Of a stretch of 59,264 nucleotides of DNA, positions 42,527-51,942 are shown piece by piece. The notes below the pieces were generated by a model, which was not told the DNA's origin, did no database searches, and worked only from the letters and a program-made list of their open reading frames with translations. The DNA comes from Bacillota bacterium (GTDB lineage: Bacteria > Bacillota > Limnochordia > Darwinibacteriales > Darwinibacteriaceae), in the NCBI GenBank assembly GCA_029776155.1, contig JAKOTU010000066.1:1-59264 (forward strand). The letters are read 5' to 3'. The position numbers and the translations under genes were made by a program. Every line of letters starts with the position of its first letter. Position 1 is the stretch's first letter.

Positions 42527-42540
42527 AAGGAGCGGAACCT

Positions 42541-43239
42541 ATGAAGCGCCTGTGGATAATTGTTTTGTTGAGCATTGTATTCGTGGGTATACTGTCCTTT
42601 CCCCGCCTGTTTCTGCTGTCCCGGGTTGAGGAGGAGCTTCAGGCGGAGTTGGCCGCGGCCCTGGGAACGGAACAGCTGGAGCTGGCTTTGCGCGCCCCCT
42701 GGGGCTGGGAGCTTGTGCTCGGGCACATCCCCGGCCTGTCCCTGGCTGCCCGGAACGCGGTCTTGGAGGGTGTGGAAGCGGCTGCGGTGCATTTGAAGGC
42801 GGAGGAGATCCTCTTTCAGCCCTGGACCTTGTTCAGCCGCGGTGAACTGGTGTTAAGCGGCATCTCCCAGCTCACAGGCTTCCTGGTGATTACTGAACAG
42901 GCTCTAAACGAGGTGTTCTGGCGGGAAGTGGACCCGTCCCGGCAGCTGTGGCTGGAAGTCTCCCCAGAGGGTCTGGCGCTGGTGGGGACGGTGAATATTT
43001 GGAATGCAGAAGTGAGCCTGAGGATCCTCAGCCAGGTAGTGGTTGAGGGCGGGGCGCTCCGCTTTGTGGTGAAGGATGTGGCGGTGCAGGAGGCCAGGAT
43101 TCCTCCCCTGCTTTTGGAGGCCTTCGGCGAGAGCTACAACTTCTCCCTGGATGTGGGGGAACTCCCCCTGGGTGTGGAGATGCAAGGGGTGGAGCTTTTG
43201 GACCACGAGATCAAGATCCGCATTGGAGGACAGCAATGA
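42541..43239 (+). CDS. DUF2993 (LmeA-like) membrane-anchored protein
   Basis: 232 residues. An N-terminal transmembrane helix (about 4-25) is followed by a beta-rich outer domain with VEEELQAELAAALGTEQLELAL and repeated strands. It resembles DUF2993 proteins, which in actinobacteria include an acyltransferase-linked envelope factor. It is coupled by ATGA to the DUF5693 gene. Confidence 0.75.
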   Translation: MKRLWIIVLLSIVFVGILSFPRLFLLSRVEEELQAELAAALGTEQLELALRAPWGWELVLGHIPGLSLAARNAVLEGVEAAAVHLKAEEILFQPWTLFSRGELVLSGISQLTGFLVITEQALNEVFWREVDPSRQLWLEVSPEGLALVGTVNIWNAEVSLRILSQVVVEGGALRFVVKDVAVQEARIPPLLLEAFGESYNFSLDVGELPLGVEMQGVELLDHEIKIRIGGQQ

Positions 43240-44879
43240 AGAGGGTTTTGTGGGCTATTATCCTGGTGGCGGTTGTGGCGGCTTTAGGCCTGGCAGCCCA
43301 GCGCTGGCAGGTGGAAAGGCCGAATCGGAGCGTGGAACTTGTCTATGATCTGCCCGGCTTAGAACAGCTCAGCCGAGAGGCTGGCCTTCCCTTGGAGCGC
43401 CTCTTGGCCGATTTGAAGGCGGCCGGGGTGGAGACCATCGCCATCCAGCCGGAAAGCTTAGGTGAACGCCTGTTGGACGGGGGCGAGGTGCCCGCGGCGA
43501 TCCGCGCGGAACTGCCCCAGGAGGTAGGGGAGTTGGGTTCATTTCTCACGCTGCCCGTAGCCTTCCGCCCTGAGCAGTTTCAGGTGGTGAAGGAAGCTGG
43601 CCTGGCAGCCGCGCCCAAACTGAACACGGTTCCTTGGGAGGTGGAACCCCTCTGGCTGGAGGCCGAACCGGCGCTGCTCATTTTAAGCGGCCAGGGGATC
43701 ATGCCCCAGGAGCAGCTGCAGGGATCGCAGGCGGTTTTGGCCTTGGTGGAGTTTTCCACTCCTCAGCTGGCAGAGGCTGACCCCAGCCGCGTGGTGCGCC
43801 TGCACGGAATCAGCGCCCGGGAAATGCTGGTGCTCTCCGATGAACGGATCTTAAACCGTTATGTGCGGGCGGTGCGGGAGAGGAACATCCGGGTGCTTTA
43901 TGTGCGCCCCTTTATGGAGGAGGTCGGAGGGTGGGAGCGTTCCCTAGCCCTGCTCTCTGCCCTGCAGACCAGGCTGAAGGCGGCAGGTTTTGAGCTCGGT
44001 CCCGCCCAGCCCTTTGTTCCCTGGCAGCCCTCACGCCTAGCCACGGCACTTGTGGCTGCGGGCATCTGGGCGGGCGCGGTTTTATACGGGCAGAGCCTTC
44101 TGGGCCGCTGGCCCTGGCTGGTGTTGGCAGGGGGCCTGATCGGCTGGTTGGGTTCGCTTGCTCTGCTTTTTGCTGCTCCCCTCCTGGCCAAGCAGGGTTT
44201 GGCTCTGCTGGCCGCGGTGGTCTTCCCCTGTCTGGCCCTGGAGTGCCAGTGGGGTAAGGGGCGCTTTTGGCGTGCCCAAAGCGTGTTTTTGGTCTCCTTG
44301 ATCGGCGCCCTGTTTGTGGTGGGCACCCTCACAGGTACGGAATTTCTGGTGAAAATGGCGGAGTTTCGGGGCGTGAAGCTCATGCATGTACTACCCATTG
44401 CCCTGGTGTGCTTTTCTGTGGTGCGCCCGGTGCGGGAGTTTCTCCGGCGGGAGGTTCCAGTGCGCTATTTGGCGGCTGTCGGTGTTGCCGGCCTGTTGGG
44501 TTTGGTCTATGTCCTGCGCACCGGCAATTTCGGACTTCCCGTACTGGATCTGGAAGTACGACTCCGGGAAGGACTGGAAAACCTGCTGCGGGTCAGACCC
44601 CGCACCAAGGAACTCTTTTTGGGCCACCCAGCCTTGTATCTGGCCCTGCGCTCCAGGGAGCCCAAACGCTCTTGGCTGCTGCCCCTGGCGGTGATTGGGC
44701 AGCTTTCCCTGATCAACACATTTACCCATACCCATACTTTCCTCTGGGTGAGCCTATTGCGCACCCTGTACGGATGGGTATTCGGTTCCATTTTCGGCTG
44801 GCTGCTCTGGCAGGTCTACAGGTGGGGGAAGAGGTGGCTGAGCAGTGATTCTGGTTTCGGGGTACTACGGGTACGGTAA
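43236..44879 (+). CDS. DUF5693 multi-pass membrane protein
   Basis: 547 residues. A signal-anchor helix is followed by an outer domain of about 240 residues with VELVYDLPGLEQLSREAG, then about nine transmembrane helices and a final LRTLYGWVFGSIFGWLLWQVYR. DUF5693 genes usually stand next to csaB in Firmicutes, as here. A role in cell-wall polymer or S-layer attachment is inferred from that link. Confidence 0.85.
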   Translation: MKRVLWAIILVAVVAALGLAAQRWQVERPNRSVELVYDLPGLEQLSREAGLPLERLLADLKAAGVETIAIQPESLGERLLDGGEVPAAIRAELPQEVGELGSFLTLPVAFRPEQFQVVKEAGLAAAPKLNTVPWEVEPLWLEAEPALLILSGQGIMPQEQLQGSQAVLALVEFSTPQLAEADPSRVVRLHGISAREMLVLSDERILNRYVRAVRERNIRVLYVRPFMEEVGGWERSLALLSALQTRLKAAGFELGPAQPFVPWQPSRLATALVAAGIWAGAVLYGQSLLGRWPWLVLAGGLIGWLGSLALLFAAPLLAKQGLALLAAVVFPCLALECQWGKGRFWRAQSVFLVSLIGALFVVGTLTGTEFLVKMAEFRGVKLMHVLPIALVCFSVVRPVREFLRREVPVRYLAAVGVAGLLGLVYVLRTGNFGLPVLDLEVRLREGLENLLRVRPRTKELFLGHPALYLALRSREPKRSWLLPLAVIGQLSLINTFTHTHTFLWVSLLRTLYGWVFGSIFGWLLWQVYRWGKRWLSSDSGFGVLRVR

Positions 44880-45876
44880 TCTAGGCGATGAGGCCATCCT
44901 GGCGGCCCTTTGCCGGGATTTGGAATCCTTGGGGGTAAGCCGGCACGAGATTGTGGTACCCTCCGGGAATCCAGAATACACGAAGGCGGTGCATGGAGTT
45001 GCTGCGCTGGGCCGCTTTGATCTGGCCGGGATTTGGCGGACTTTAGCTTCGGCGCGCTGTCTGGTGAGCGGCGGGGGTTCGCTGCTGCAGGATGTGACCA
45101 GCAGGCGCAGCCTACCCTATTACCTCACCCTAGTGGAGCTGGCCCTTTTGCGCCGGGTACCTGTAGTCATGTACGCCCAGGGCCTCGGGCCCATCCAGAG
45201 CAAAGTGTACCGCAGCTGGACTGCCCGGGCCTTTCGGCTGGCCGCGGCCTGTTCGGTCCGGGACGGGGAGAGCCTCTGCTTTTTGCAGGAGCTGGGCCTG
45301 CCCGAGGAGAAGGTGATACTTACAGCGGACCCGGTTTTTGCCCAGGGGCCGAGCCCTGGGGAGGAGCTGGGGCAGAACAGGCTCCTGCTCAACCTGCGGC
45401 CCTACCAGTACTGGCCAGAGCAGAAGCAGGTCTGGCTTGAGCACCTGGCCCGCTGGCGCGGCCAGGGTTGGACTGTGGAGTTTGTGCCCGTGGGACCTGG
45501 AGATGGCAGACTGGGCGCGGAGCTGAAGGCACTGTTCCCGGAGCTCAAAGTGCATCCCCAGCCTGGGCTGGATCAGGTAACGGAGGTATTCCAAGGAGCA
45601 GACCTCTGCCTTTCCATGCGGCTGCACGGGGTGATCTTCAGCGCCCTCAGCGGCTGCCAGCCCGTGGGCATCAGCTACGACCCGAAGGTGGCGGCCATCT
45701 GCCGGCAGCTGGCCGTTCCCCATGTGGCGGCGGCCGCGGTGGAGGAGCTGGCTGCGGTGGTGGATCAAGCTGTCCAAGACAGGGAGGAGTGGCGGGGCCG
45801 TTTCCGCCAGGCCCTTGGGGAGCTGCAAGGGCGGGCAGAGCTCAACCGCCAGCTGTTAGCCCAGGTTTTGAGGTGA
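44845..45876 (+). CDS. csaB: Polysaccharide pyruvyl transferase CsaB
   Basis: 343 residues with SGYYGYGNLGDEAILAAL at the start, SGGGSLLQD, and SMRLHGVIFSALSG near the C-terminal end, all typical of CsaB. It adds pyruvate to secondary cell-wall polymer, the ligand for S-layer-homology domains. In diderm Firmicutes the same link tethers the outer membrane through OmpM-type proteins. It overlaps DUF5693 by 35 bases. Confidence 0.93.
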   Translation: MILVSGYYGYGNLGDEAILAALCRDLESLGVSRHEIVVPSGNPEYTKAVHGVAALGRFDLAGIWRTLASARCLVSGGGSLLQDVTSRRSLPYYLTLVELALLRRVPVVMYAQGLGPIQSKVYRSWTARAFRLAAACSVRDGESLCFLQELGLPEEKVILTADPVFAQGPSPGEELGQNRLLLNLRPYQYWPEQKQVWLEHLARWRGQGWTVEFVPVGPGDGRLGAELKALFPELKVHPQPGLDQVTEVFQGADLCLSMRLHGVIFSALSGCQPVGISYDPKVAAICRQLAVPHVAAAAVEELAAVVDQAVQDREEWRGRFRQALGELQGRAELNRQLLAQVLR

Positions 45877-45880
45877 GAGT

Positions 45881-46615
45881 GTGCGGAGAAGGGATATTCT
45901 CGGAGTAGGTTTTGACCCGGTGTCCATGGAACAGGCCTTGGATTTTCTGGAGGAGTTTGTCCGTTCCGGCCGGCCCCATTTGGTGGTAACGGCCAATCCG
46001 GAGATGGTGATGAAGGCGCGCACAGATCCCCTGTTCATGGAGATTCTGCAGCGGGCCGATTTAGTGGTGCCCGACGGGATCGGTGTGGTGTGGGCCGGTG
46101 CAAAGCTGGGGCAGCCATTCCCCGAGCGGATTCCCGGGATCGAGCTGGCAGAAGGCCTCCTGGCCCGGGCCGCGGCCAAGGGTTACCGCATCTTCCTTTT
46201 AGGCAGTGCCCCGGGGGTTGCCGACCAAGCCGCGGCCAAACTTCAGGAACGCTGGCCAGGTCTGCGCGTGGTGGGGACGCATCACGGCTTTTTCCAGGGG
46301 CCTGAGGAGGAGCAGGTCCTGGAGCGCCTTAAGGAGCTGCGCCCAGATATCCTCTTAGCCGCTCTGGGGGTCCCCCGCCAGGAAAAGTGGCTGGCGGCCC
46401 ATCTAGCAGAGCTGCGCATCCCCGTGGCCGTGGGGGTGGGGGGCAGTTTTGATGTGTGGGCGGGAGTGGACAAACGGGCGCCGGAGTGGCTGCGCAAGCT
46501 GAATTTGGAGTGGCTGTACCGACTGGTGCGCCAGCCCTGGCGGATCAGGCGCATGGCAGTACTGCCCGTGTTTGTGCTCACTGTGTGGAAGGAGCTTCTG
46601 TTTAAGGGGAGGTAG
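45881..46615 (+). CDS. WecG/TagA/CpsF-family glycosyltransferase (GT26)
   Basis: 244 residues: VVTANPEMVMKARTDPLFMEILQRADLVVPDGIGVVWA is the GT26 hallmark region, with LGSAPGVADQAA and ALGVPRQEKWLAAH. Such enzymes add N-acetylmannosamine to an undecaprenyl-linked sugar, the first committed step of teichoic acid or secondary polymer synthesis. It follows csaB by four bases, so both likely serve the same polymer. GTG start. Confidence 0.93.
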   Translation: MRRRDILGVGFDPVSMEQALDFLEEFVRSGRPHLVVTANPEMVMKARTDPLFMEILQRADLVVPDGIGVVWAGAKLGQPFPERIPGIELAEGLLARAAAKGYRIFLLGSAPGVADQAAAKLQERWPGLRVVGTHHGFFQGPEEEQVLERLKELRPDILLAALGVPRQEKWLAAHLAELRIPVAVGVGGSFDVWAGVDKRAPEWLRKLNLEWLYRLVRQPWRIRRMAVLPVFVLTVWKELLFKGR

Positions 46616-46618
46616 CAG

Positions 46619-47479
46619 ATGGTGCGCAGGATTGTGCTCGGTTACGGCGGAGTTCTGCTGGGTGTGGTGATCACCGCCTTAGGGGTGAGTTTCTTTTTGA
46701 TCCCAGCCAAGATTGCCGCGGGCGGGGTGAGCGGCTTGGCCACGGTGGTGTACCACCTTACCGGTTTTCCCGCGGGCGTAACCATGCTGCTGCTTAATGT
46801 GCCCCTATTCATCTTGAGCTGGCGGGTTTTGGGTTCCATGTTCGGGGCCAGGACCTTGTTTGGCACCGTGGCCCTCTCGCTGTTTGTGGATCTGTTCAGC
46901 CGCTGGGCTGCTTCCCCCATGACCGAAGACCTGGTCTTGGCGGCCATCTACGGCGGGGTGCTCTCCGGCGTGGGCTTGGGCATTGCCTTTCGCTGCGGCG
47001 GCTCCACCGGCGGCACTGATATGGCCGCACAGCTCTTGGCCCGCTTTTTCCCCACCAGCGTGGGGCAGGCCCTGCTCTTTGTGGACGGGGCGGTGATTCT
47101 GTTGGCCGGCGCGGTGTTCGGCTTGGAGTTGGCTATGTATGCGCTTATCGCGGTGTTTATAAGCACCAAGGCCATTGATTTGGTGCAGGAAGGCCAGAAT
47201 TACGCCAAAGCCTGCCTGATCATCTCCGATTTCCCCGAGGAGATCAGCCAAGCCATCATGCACCAGCTGGAGCGGGGCGTTACCAGCCTGCATGGGCAGG
47301 GCATGTACACCCGGCAGGGCAAGGATGTGCTGTTGGTGATCGTTTCCAGAATGGAAATTGCTGCCATCAAGCGGATTGTGGCCACCGTTGACCGCAGGGC
47401 CTTCGTAATTATCCACGACGTGCACGAGGTGTTGGGAGAAGGCTTCAGACGCCTGCCTGAGTCCCCTGGGGTGCAATAG
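46619..47479 (+). CDS. YitT family membrane protein (YvjA-like)
   Basis: 286 residues: five or so transmembrane helices (GVVITALGVSFFLIPAKIAAGGVSG and GGSTGGTDMAAQLLARF motifs) and a C-terminal DUF2179 domain (GVTSLHGQGMYTRQGKDVLLVIVSR region). The role is unknown. The position between prfB and a ctp protease matches yvjA of Bacillus. Confidence 0.9.
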   Translation: MVRRIVLGYGGVLLGVVITALGVSFFLIPAKIAAGGVSGLATVVYHLTGFPAGVTMLLLNVPLFILSWRVLGSMFGARTLFGTVALSLFVDLFSRWAASPMTEDLVLAAIYGGVLSGVGLGIAFRCGGSTGGTDMAAQLLARFFPTSVGQALLFVDGAVILLAGAVFGLELAMYALIAVFISTKAIDLVQEGQNYAKACLIISDFPEEISQAIMHQLERGVTSLHGQGMYTRQGKDVLLVIVSRMEIAAIKRIVATVDRRAFVIIHDVHEVLGEGFRRLPESPGVQ

Positions 47480-47485
47480 GCGTCC

Positions 47486-47514
47486 TTGCCAAGCCCTGTA
47501 GTATTTGGTATGAT
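47486..47514 (+). promoter_or_regulatory. Promoter of the ctp protease gene
   Basis: TTGCCA (47486-47491), a 17-base spacer and TATGAT (47509-47514). Confidence 0.65.
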
Positions 47515-47593
47515 AATATGAATCCAGAGGCAGAAGTCTATCCCCGCAGCGGGTGGAATATAGTTTGCTGAGACTTAGAAAGCTGGTGGTAGA

Positions 47594-48799
47594 GTGAGCC
47601 GGAGAAGAGCCCTCACGATTATAACCGTTGCCGTGCTGCTGACCGTGACCCTCTTTTACGGGTCTTACCAGGCTAGTTCCCAAACAGGAGCGCGGGGAAC
47701 GGGCCAGGAGAGCATTGGCACTGTTCTCGAAGTGATTGCCCTGGTGAAAACCAGGCATTACTTCCAGCCGGTCAGCACCCTGAAGCTCCTGGAAGGCTAC
47801 GTACTGACGGGAACCATCAACGGCATGTTAAGACACGCACTGGACGATCCTTATACCAGGCATATGGACGCCCTGGCCTTTGAGAACATGATGAACACCA
47901 CCACAGGTGTATACGGAGGCATCGGCCTGTCTGTAGGTATTGTGGATGATCGGGTAACGGTGGTTTCCCCTATCAAGGGCACCCCGGGGGAGCGGGCGGG
48001 GCTCAGGAGGGGAGATAAGATTATCGCCATCGACGGCAAAGATACCACCTTCATGACCCTGGACGAGGCGGTGAGCCTCATGCGGGGGCCGGCGGCGACG
48101 GAAGTGGATCTCACCATTCAGCGGGGTGAGGAGATCTTCCAGGTGCACATCGTGCGCGAGCTGATCAATGTGGTCTCTGTGCCTGAGTACTACATGGTTG
48201 ATGAGGAATACAAGATTGGGTATATAGAGATTACCAATTTTTCCGAGCGCACCTATGAAGAGCTGGTACAGGCCTTGGCCGAGCTGGACGCCCAGGGGCA
48301 GCGGGCCTTGATCTTGGATCTGCGCCACAATCCCGGCGGCACCCTGAGCGCGGCCCTACGCGTGGCCGACGAGTTTGTCTCAGGGGCTCCCCTTCTGTAT
48401 CTAGAGGATAAGGAGGGTAACCGCACTCCCTTCGCCAGCACCGAGGAAGGGACTAGGGAACCCATCCCCATGGTGGTTTTGATCAACGGGGGCAGTGCCA
48501 GCGCTTCGGAGATTGTATCCGGCGCGCTCCAGGACAACGGTCTGGCCACCTTAGTGGGCACCACCACCTTCGGCAAGGGCCTGGTGCAGTCTTTGTACCC
48601 GCTGCGGGACGGCAGCGCCTTGACTGTGACGGAACAGGGCTATCTGACCTCCGGCGGCAAGGACATCAACGGTGTGGGCATTGAACCGGACATCGTGGTG
48701 GAAGTAACCTTGGAAGAGGAAGAAGCCATTTACCTTGGCGAGGCGGAGTACGATCCACAGCTGGAGAAAGCTCTGGAGGTCCTGCGCTCACAGCTGTAA
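47594..48799 (+). CDS. C-terminal processing protease (S41 family)
   Basis: 401 residues. An N-terminal membrane anchor is followed by a PDZ domain (GGIGLSVGIVDDRVTVVSPIKGTPGERAGLRRGDKI region) and the S41 protease core with Ser in NGGSASASEIV and Lys in TTFGKGLVQ, the Ser/Lys dyad. It matches CtpA/CtpB type enzymes. In Bacillus ctpB stands just before minJ, as here. GTG start. Confidence 0.94.
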   Translation: MSRRRALTIITVAVLLTVTLFYGSYQASSQTGARGTGQESIGTVLEVIALVKTRHYFQPVSTLKLLEGYVLTGTINGMLRHALDDPYTRHMDALAFENMMNTTTGVYGGIGLSVGIVDDRVTVVSPIKGTPGERAGLRRGDKIIAIDGKDTTFMTLDEAVSLMRGPAATEVDLTIQRGEEIFQVHIVRELINVVSVPEYYMVDEEYKIGYIEITNFSERTYEELVQALAELDAQGQRALILDLRHNPGGTLSAALRVADEFVSGAPLLYLEDKEGNRTPFASTEEGTREPIPMVVLINGGSASASEIVSGALQDNGLATLVGTTTFGKGLVQSLYPLRDGSALTVTEQGYLTSGGKDINGVGIEPDIVVEVTLEEEEAIYLGEAEYDPQLEKALEVLRSQL

Positions 48800-48807
48800 C
48801 TGCCCGC

Positions 48808-48838
48808 ACCCCGGATACTTCTCCGGGGTCTTCCTTTC
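48808..48838 (+). terminator. Terminator after the ctp protease
   Basis: ACCCCGGA and TCCGGGGT form an 8-bp stem, followed by CTTCCTTTCT. Confidence 0.75.
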
Positions 48839-48864
48839 TAGGGCGGAGTTCAGGAGGAGATTAG

Positions 48865-50118
48865 ATGAAGCAAATCTGGGATCTGGCGGTCATTACCTGG
48901 CAGACCTTCACCCTCATGTTCACCGATCTGCGTTACATGCTCATCTTAATTCTGGTGTTCAGTATTGTTTACCGCCAGTACTCAAAAATCCGCGACTACG
49001 AACAGGGGTTCTTCGGCCTGAAGCGAATTGATCCTCTGCGGGAGACCGCCGCCGCGGCCATTTACGGCTTGGGCGGGGGTTTTTTGGCCACCGTCCTGTT
49101 TATTGCCCTGGGCATCTCTGTGACCAATGTGGGGGCAGCGTACCTGTGGTTGGCGGCCATTTTGATGATGCTGGTTCATCCCCGCTTTATCTGTTTTGCC
49201 TATGCCGGAAGCCTGGTGAGCATCCTGTACCTGCTCACGGGCTATCCCCAGGTGCATGTTGCCACCTTGATGGCTCTGGTTGCTGTGCTGCACTTGGTGG
49301 AGGCGGTCCTGATCTTTGTGGACGGGTACCATGCTTCTTCGCCCATGTTTATCAAGCACCGGAGCGGCAAAGTGGTGGGTGGCTTTCTCCTGAGGAAGTT
49401 CTGGCCCATGCCTGCCATTGCCCTGGTGGGGTTGGCAGTGGCTGGCACAGGCGCGGAGTGGGAAACGGTGGCCATGCCCGACTGGTGGCCCGTCTTCAGG
49501 GCGGGCGCAGAGCTACCCGAGGGGCACGTCTGGATGTACATGCTCTTTCCCTTGGTGGTGGCCTTGGGCTACAGCGACTTGGTGCATACCGAGCTGCCCA
49601 AGACCAAAGCCAGGCGCAGTGCCGTCCTGCTCCTCTTCTACAGCCTGGTGCTGCTGGGGTTGGCCCTTTTGGCCAACGCCTATCCCGTGCTCTCCATTCT
49701 GCCCGTAATCTTCGCTCCCCTCGGCCACGAACTGGTCATGGCCTGGGGGCAGTGGCTGGAGCGCAGACGGGAGCCCGCCTTCCACTGTGAAAATGGTGTG
49801 ATGGTGTTGTCTGTCTATCCCGATTCGCCGGCGGAGAAGATGGGACTCCAGGTGGGAGATGTGATCAAGAGCGTCAACGGAGTGGAGGTTCAGGATCTGT
49901 CCCAGTTGGTGAATGAGATTTCGCCCTGGGCAGTGGATCCTGTCTTCGTCGTGGAGAATCAGTTTCTTGAGCCCAGGCGGAGGGAAGTACACTTTCGGGG
50001 CAAAGTTCCTCCGTTGGGCATTATCCCGGCGCCCCATCCCAGCCAGGCGGCTTATATGAAGGTGAAGGAAGGTTGGTTGAAGCGCCTCTGGAACGGTTGG
50101 AGAGGGAAGAGGAAGTGA
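48865..50118 (+). CDS. MinJ-like PDZ membrane protein
   Basis: 417 residues: about eight transmembrane helices and a C-terminal PDZ domain (VMVLSVYPDSPAEKMGLQVGDVIKSVNGVEV). This is the layout of MinJ, which links DivIVA to MinD and sets the division site in Bacillus. The gene order ctpB-minJ-uvrB supports the call. AGGAGG precedes the ATG. Confidence 0.8.
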   Translation: MKQIWDLAVITWQTFTLMFTDLRYMLILILVFSIVYRQYSKIRDYEQGFFGLKRIDPLRETAAAAIYGLGGGFLATVLFIALGISVTNVGAAYLWLAAILMMLVHPRFICFAYAGSLVSILYLLTGYPQVHVATLMALVAVLHLVEAVLIFVDGYHASSPMFIKHRSGKVVGGFLLRKFWPMPAIALVGLAVAGTGAEWETVAMPDWWPVFRAGAELPEGHVWMYMLFPLVVALGYSDLVHTELPKTKARRSAVLLLFYSLVLLGLALLANAYPVLSILPVIFAPLGHELVMAWGQWLERRREPAFHCENGVMVLSVYPDSPAEKMGLQVGDVIKSVNGVEVQDLSQLVNEISPWAVDPVFVVENQFLEPRRREVHFRGKVPPLGIIPAPHPSQAAYMKVKEGWLKRLWNGWRGKRK

Positions 50119-50122
50119 GGCC

Positions 50123-51409
50123 GTGCAGGTGCAGCTGAACACGAAAAAAACGGGTATAATGGCGTTTCTGCTCCTCTTTGCCTTCAGCTCCCTGGGCTTT
50201 GCTGTGCTCGGCCTCCTTCTGGGCCCCGGCTACCAGGCGGGCTTGGACAAGCGTCTGGAGCTGGAGGTGCAGCTGCACCGCCCGCCAGTTCCCGATCTGG
50301 AACCGTTCGTCGAGTTCTGGCAGGAGGTAGGCTACCAGCTTTATAAACGCGCCGGGGGCACAGAGCTTAGGCCCCTCAAGCTGCGGGAGGAGTACGCGGC
50401 GTGGCTGCAGAGCAGGGAAGAGTGGGTCCTGGTGCCCACCAGGCCGGAGCTGGAGCTGGAACCGTTATTGTTCCAGCTGTGCAGTGAGCTGCTTAAAGAG
50501 GGCTGGACCCTGCAGCTGGAGGCCCTGGAGCACGGGTATAACCTGGGGTTCTGGAGCAGGGTTGCCGGCGAGCAGCCGGTCTTGGCCCTGGAGTGGCATC
50601 TAGAGGAGCTGAATCCTAAAAACTACCACCGCCATGCGGGGGGCGCGGTTGCGGTTCTGGGCCAATACTTCGATCCCGCTGCTTTTTTGAAAGGCACTCC
50701 CCAGGCTCCGGTGTTGGCCATCATCATTGATGATTGGGGTCATCATTCCCCAGCCGCGGGGCCTCTGCTGGCCTACCCTCTGCCCCTAACTGCGGCGGTA
50801 CTGCCCCAGCTGGCTTTAACAGCCGAGCTGGCCCAGCGTGCCCACCAGGCTGGCTTTGAAGTGCTGCTGCACCAGCCCATGGAGGCCCTGGACATCACGC
50901 TGCCCCTGGGGCCGGGTGGTATCTACCGGGATATGGGGCGGGAGGAGATTGCCTCCATCCTCGCCCAGAATCTGGCTTCCATGCCCATGGCGGCTGGCGT
51001 GAGCAACCATATGGGTTCTCTGGTTACGGAAGATCGGGCTGCCATGGGGAGCATACTAGAGGTGGTGGGGGAGCTGGGGCTGTTTTTCGTGGACAGCCGC
51101 ACCTCCAGCCGCAGTGTGGCTGCTGTGGTTGCTGCAGAGCTGGGCATGCCCCTGGGCCGCAACGATCTGTTCATTGATAATGAGGATGATGTGGAAAAGA
51201 TAAAGACTCAGCTGCGGGCGGGCCTGGACTTGGCAAGGCGGCGGGGCTGGGCCGTGGTGATCGGCCATGTGCGCCCCGCGACCGCGGATGCACTGTGGGC
51301 CATGCTCCCTGAACTGCTCAGTTCAGGTGTGGAGCTGGTGCCCATTTCCCGGGCGCTGATCACACCTGCGGGCCCTGGAGGCGATAGCGGGCCTGCGCTT
51401 CCGCAATAA
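50123..51409 (+). CDS. Divergent polysaccharide deacetylase family protein
   Basis: 428 residues: an N-terminal membrane anchor, a region of about 170 residues of unknown fold, then a deacetylase-like domain with APVLAIIIDDWGHH, VLLHQPMEALD, GVSNHMGS and FVDSRTSSRS. These are typical of the YibQ-type divergent deacetylase family. It acts outside the membrane, on an unknown envelope sugar. Its last 50 bases overlap the end of ppa on the other strand. Confidence 0.88.
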   Translation: MQVQLNTKKTGIMAFLLLFAFSSLGFAVLGLLLGPGYQAGLDKRLELEVQLHRPPVPDLEPFVEFWQEVGYQLYKRAGGTELRPLKLREEYAAWLQSREEWVLVPTRPELELEPLLFQLCSELLKEGWTLQLEALEHGYNLGFWSRVAGEQPVLALEWHLEELNPKNYHRHAGGAVAVLGQYFDPAAFLKGTPQAPVLAIIIDDWGHHSPAAGPLLAYPLPLTAAVLPQLALTAELAQRAHQAGFEVLLHQPMEALDITLPLGPGGIYRDMGREEIASILAQNLASMPMAAGVSNHMGSLVTEDRAAMGSILEVVGELGLFFVDSRTSSRSVAAVVAAELGMPLGRNDLFIDNEDDVEKIKTQLRAGLDLARRRGWAVVIGHVRPATADALWAMLPELLSSGVELVPISRALITPAGPGGDSGPALPQ

Positions 51410-51851
51410 TGCGCTGGGCTTCCTGTCTGTCCAACCAGTCGCCTACCTTCGTCTTCTTCCTTTCCAGGTCCTTGTACACCTGGAAGAAGTGGGTGATCTC
51501 CTTGAGCAGGTGGGGAGGGACATCTTCAAGACTCTTGACCCAGTTCCATTGGGGATCGCTGATGGGCACGCAGAGAATCTTCTGATCTGGGCCCTTTTCG
51601 TCCCACATCTCGAACGCTCCCACTGGCTCCACTCGAATCAGGCAGCCGGGGAACGTAGCCTCGCCCACGATCACCAGAGCATCCAGGGCATCGCCGTCTT
51701 CTGCCAGGGTTTCGGGGATAAACCCGTAATCCGCGGGGTAATGGACCGAGGAGAATAACATGCGGTCCAGGTAGAACTTCTTCTCTTTGCGATCGTACTC
51801 GTATTTGTTGCGGCTGCCCCTGGGTATTTCCACCATGACCGTTAAGCTCAT
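51360..51851 (-). CDS. ppa: Inorganic pyrophosphatase
   Basis: 163 residues, a family I enzyme. EIPRGSRNKYEYD, the metal site DGDALDALVIV and the loop KKTKVGDWLD are visible. It splits pyrophosphate and pulls biosynthetic reactions forward. AGGAGAGG precedes ATG 51851. The 91-base gap to uvrB holds divergent start signals; no LexA box was found there. Confidence 0.95.
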   Translation of the reverse strand: MSLTVMVEIPRGSRNKYEYDRKEKKFYLDRMLFSSVHYPADYGFIPETLAEDGDALDALVIVGEATFPGCLIRVEPVGAFEMWDEKGPDQKILCVPISDPQWNWVKSLEDVPPHLLKEITHFFQVYKDLERKKTKVGDWLDRQEAQRIIAEAQARYRLQGPQV

Positions 51852-51942
51852 GGTTCTACCTCCTCTCCTTCGCGTCTGTTCTAAGCAATAATTAGCCGCC
51901 TGGGGCGGATTACCTACTTCGTGTTGAGAAAAGGAGAAAGCC

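Noticed and set aside
46805..47758. Long minus-strand open frame (317 codons) opposite the YitT and ctp genes
   Set aside because: Its product is rich in His, Gln and Gly with no motif, it has no ribosome site, and both opposite genes are well-recognised families.
51852..51942. LexA (SOS) box upstream of uvrB
   Set aside because: No GAAC-N4-GTTC or close match was found in the ppa-uvrB gap, although uvrB is an SOS gene in other bacteria.
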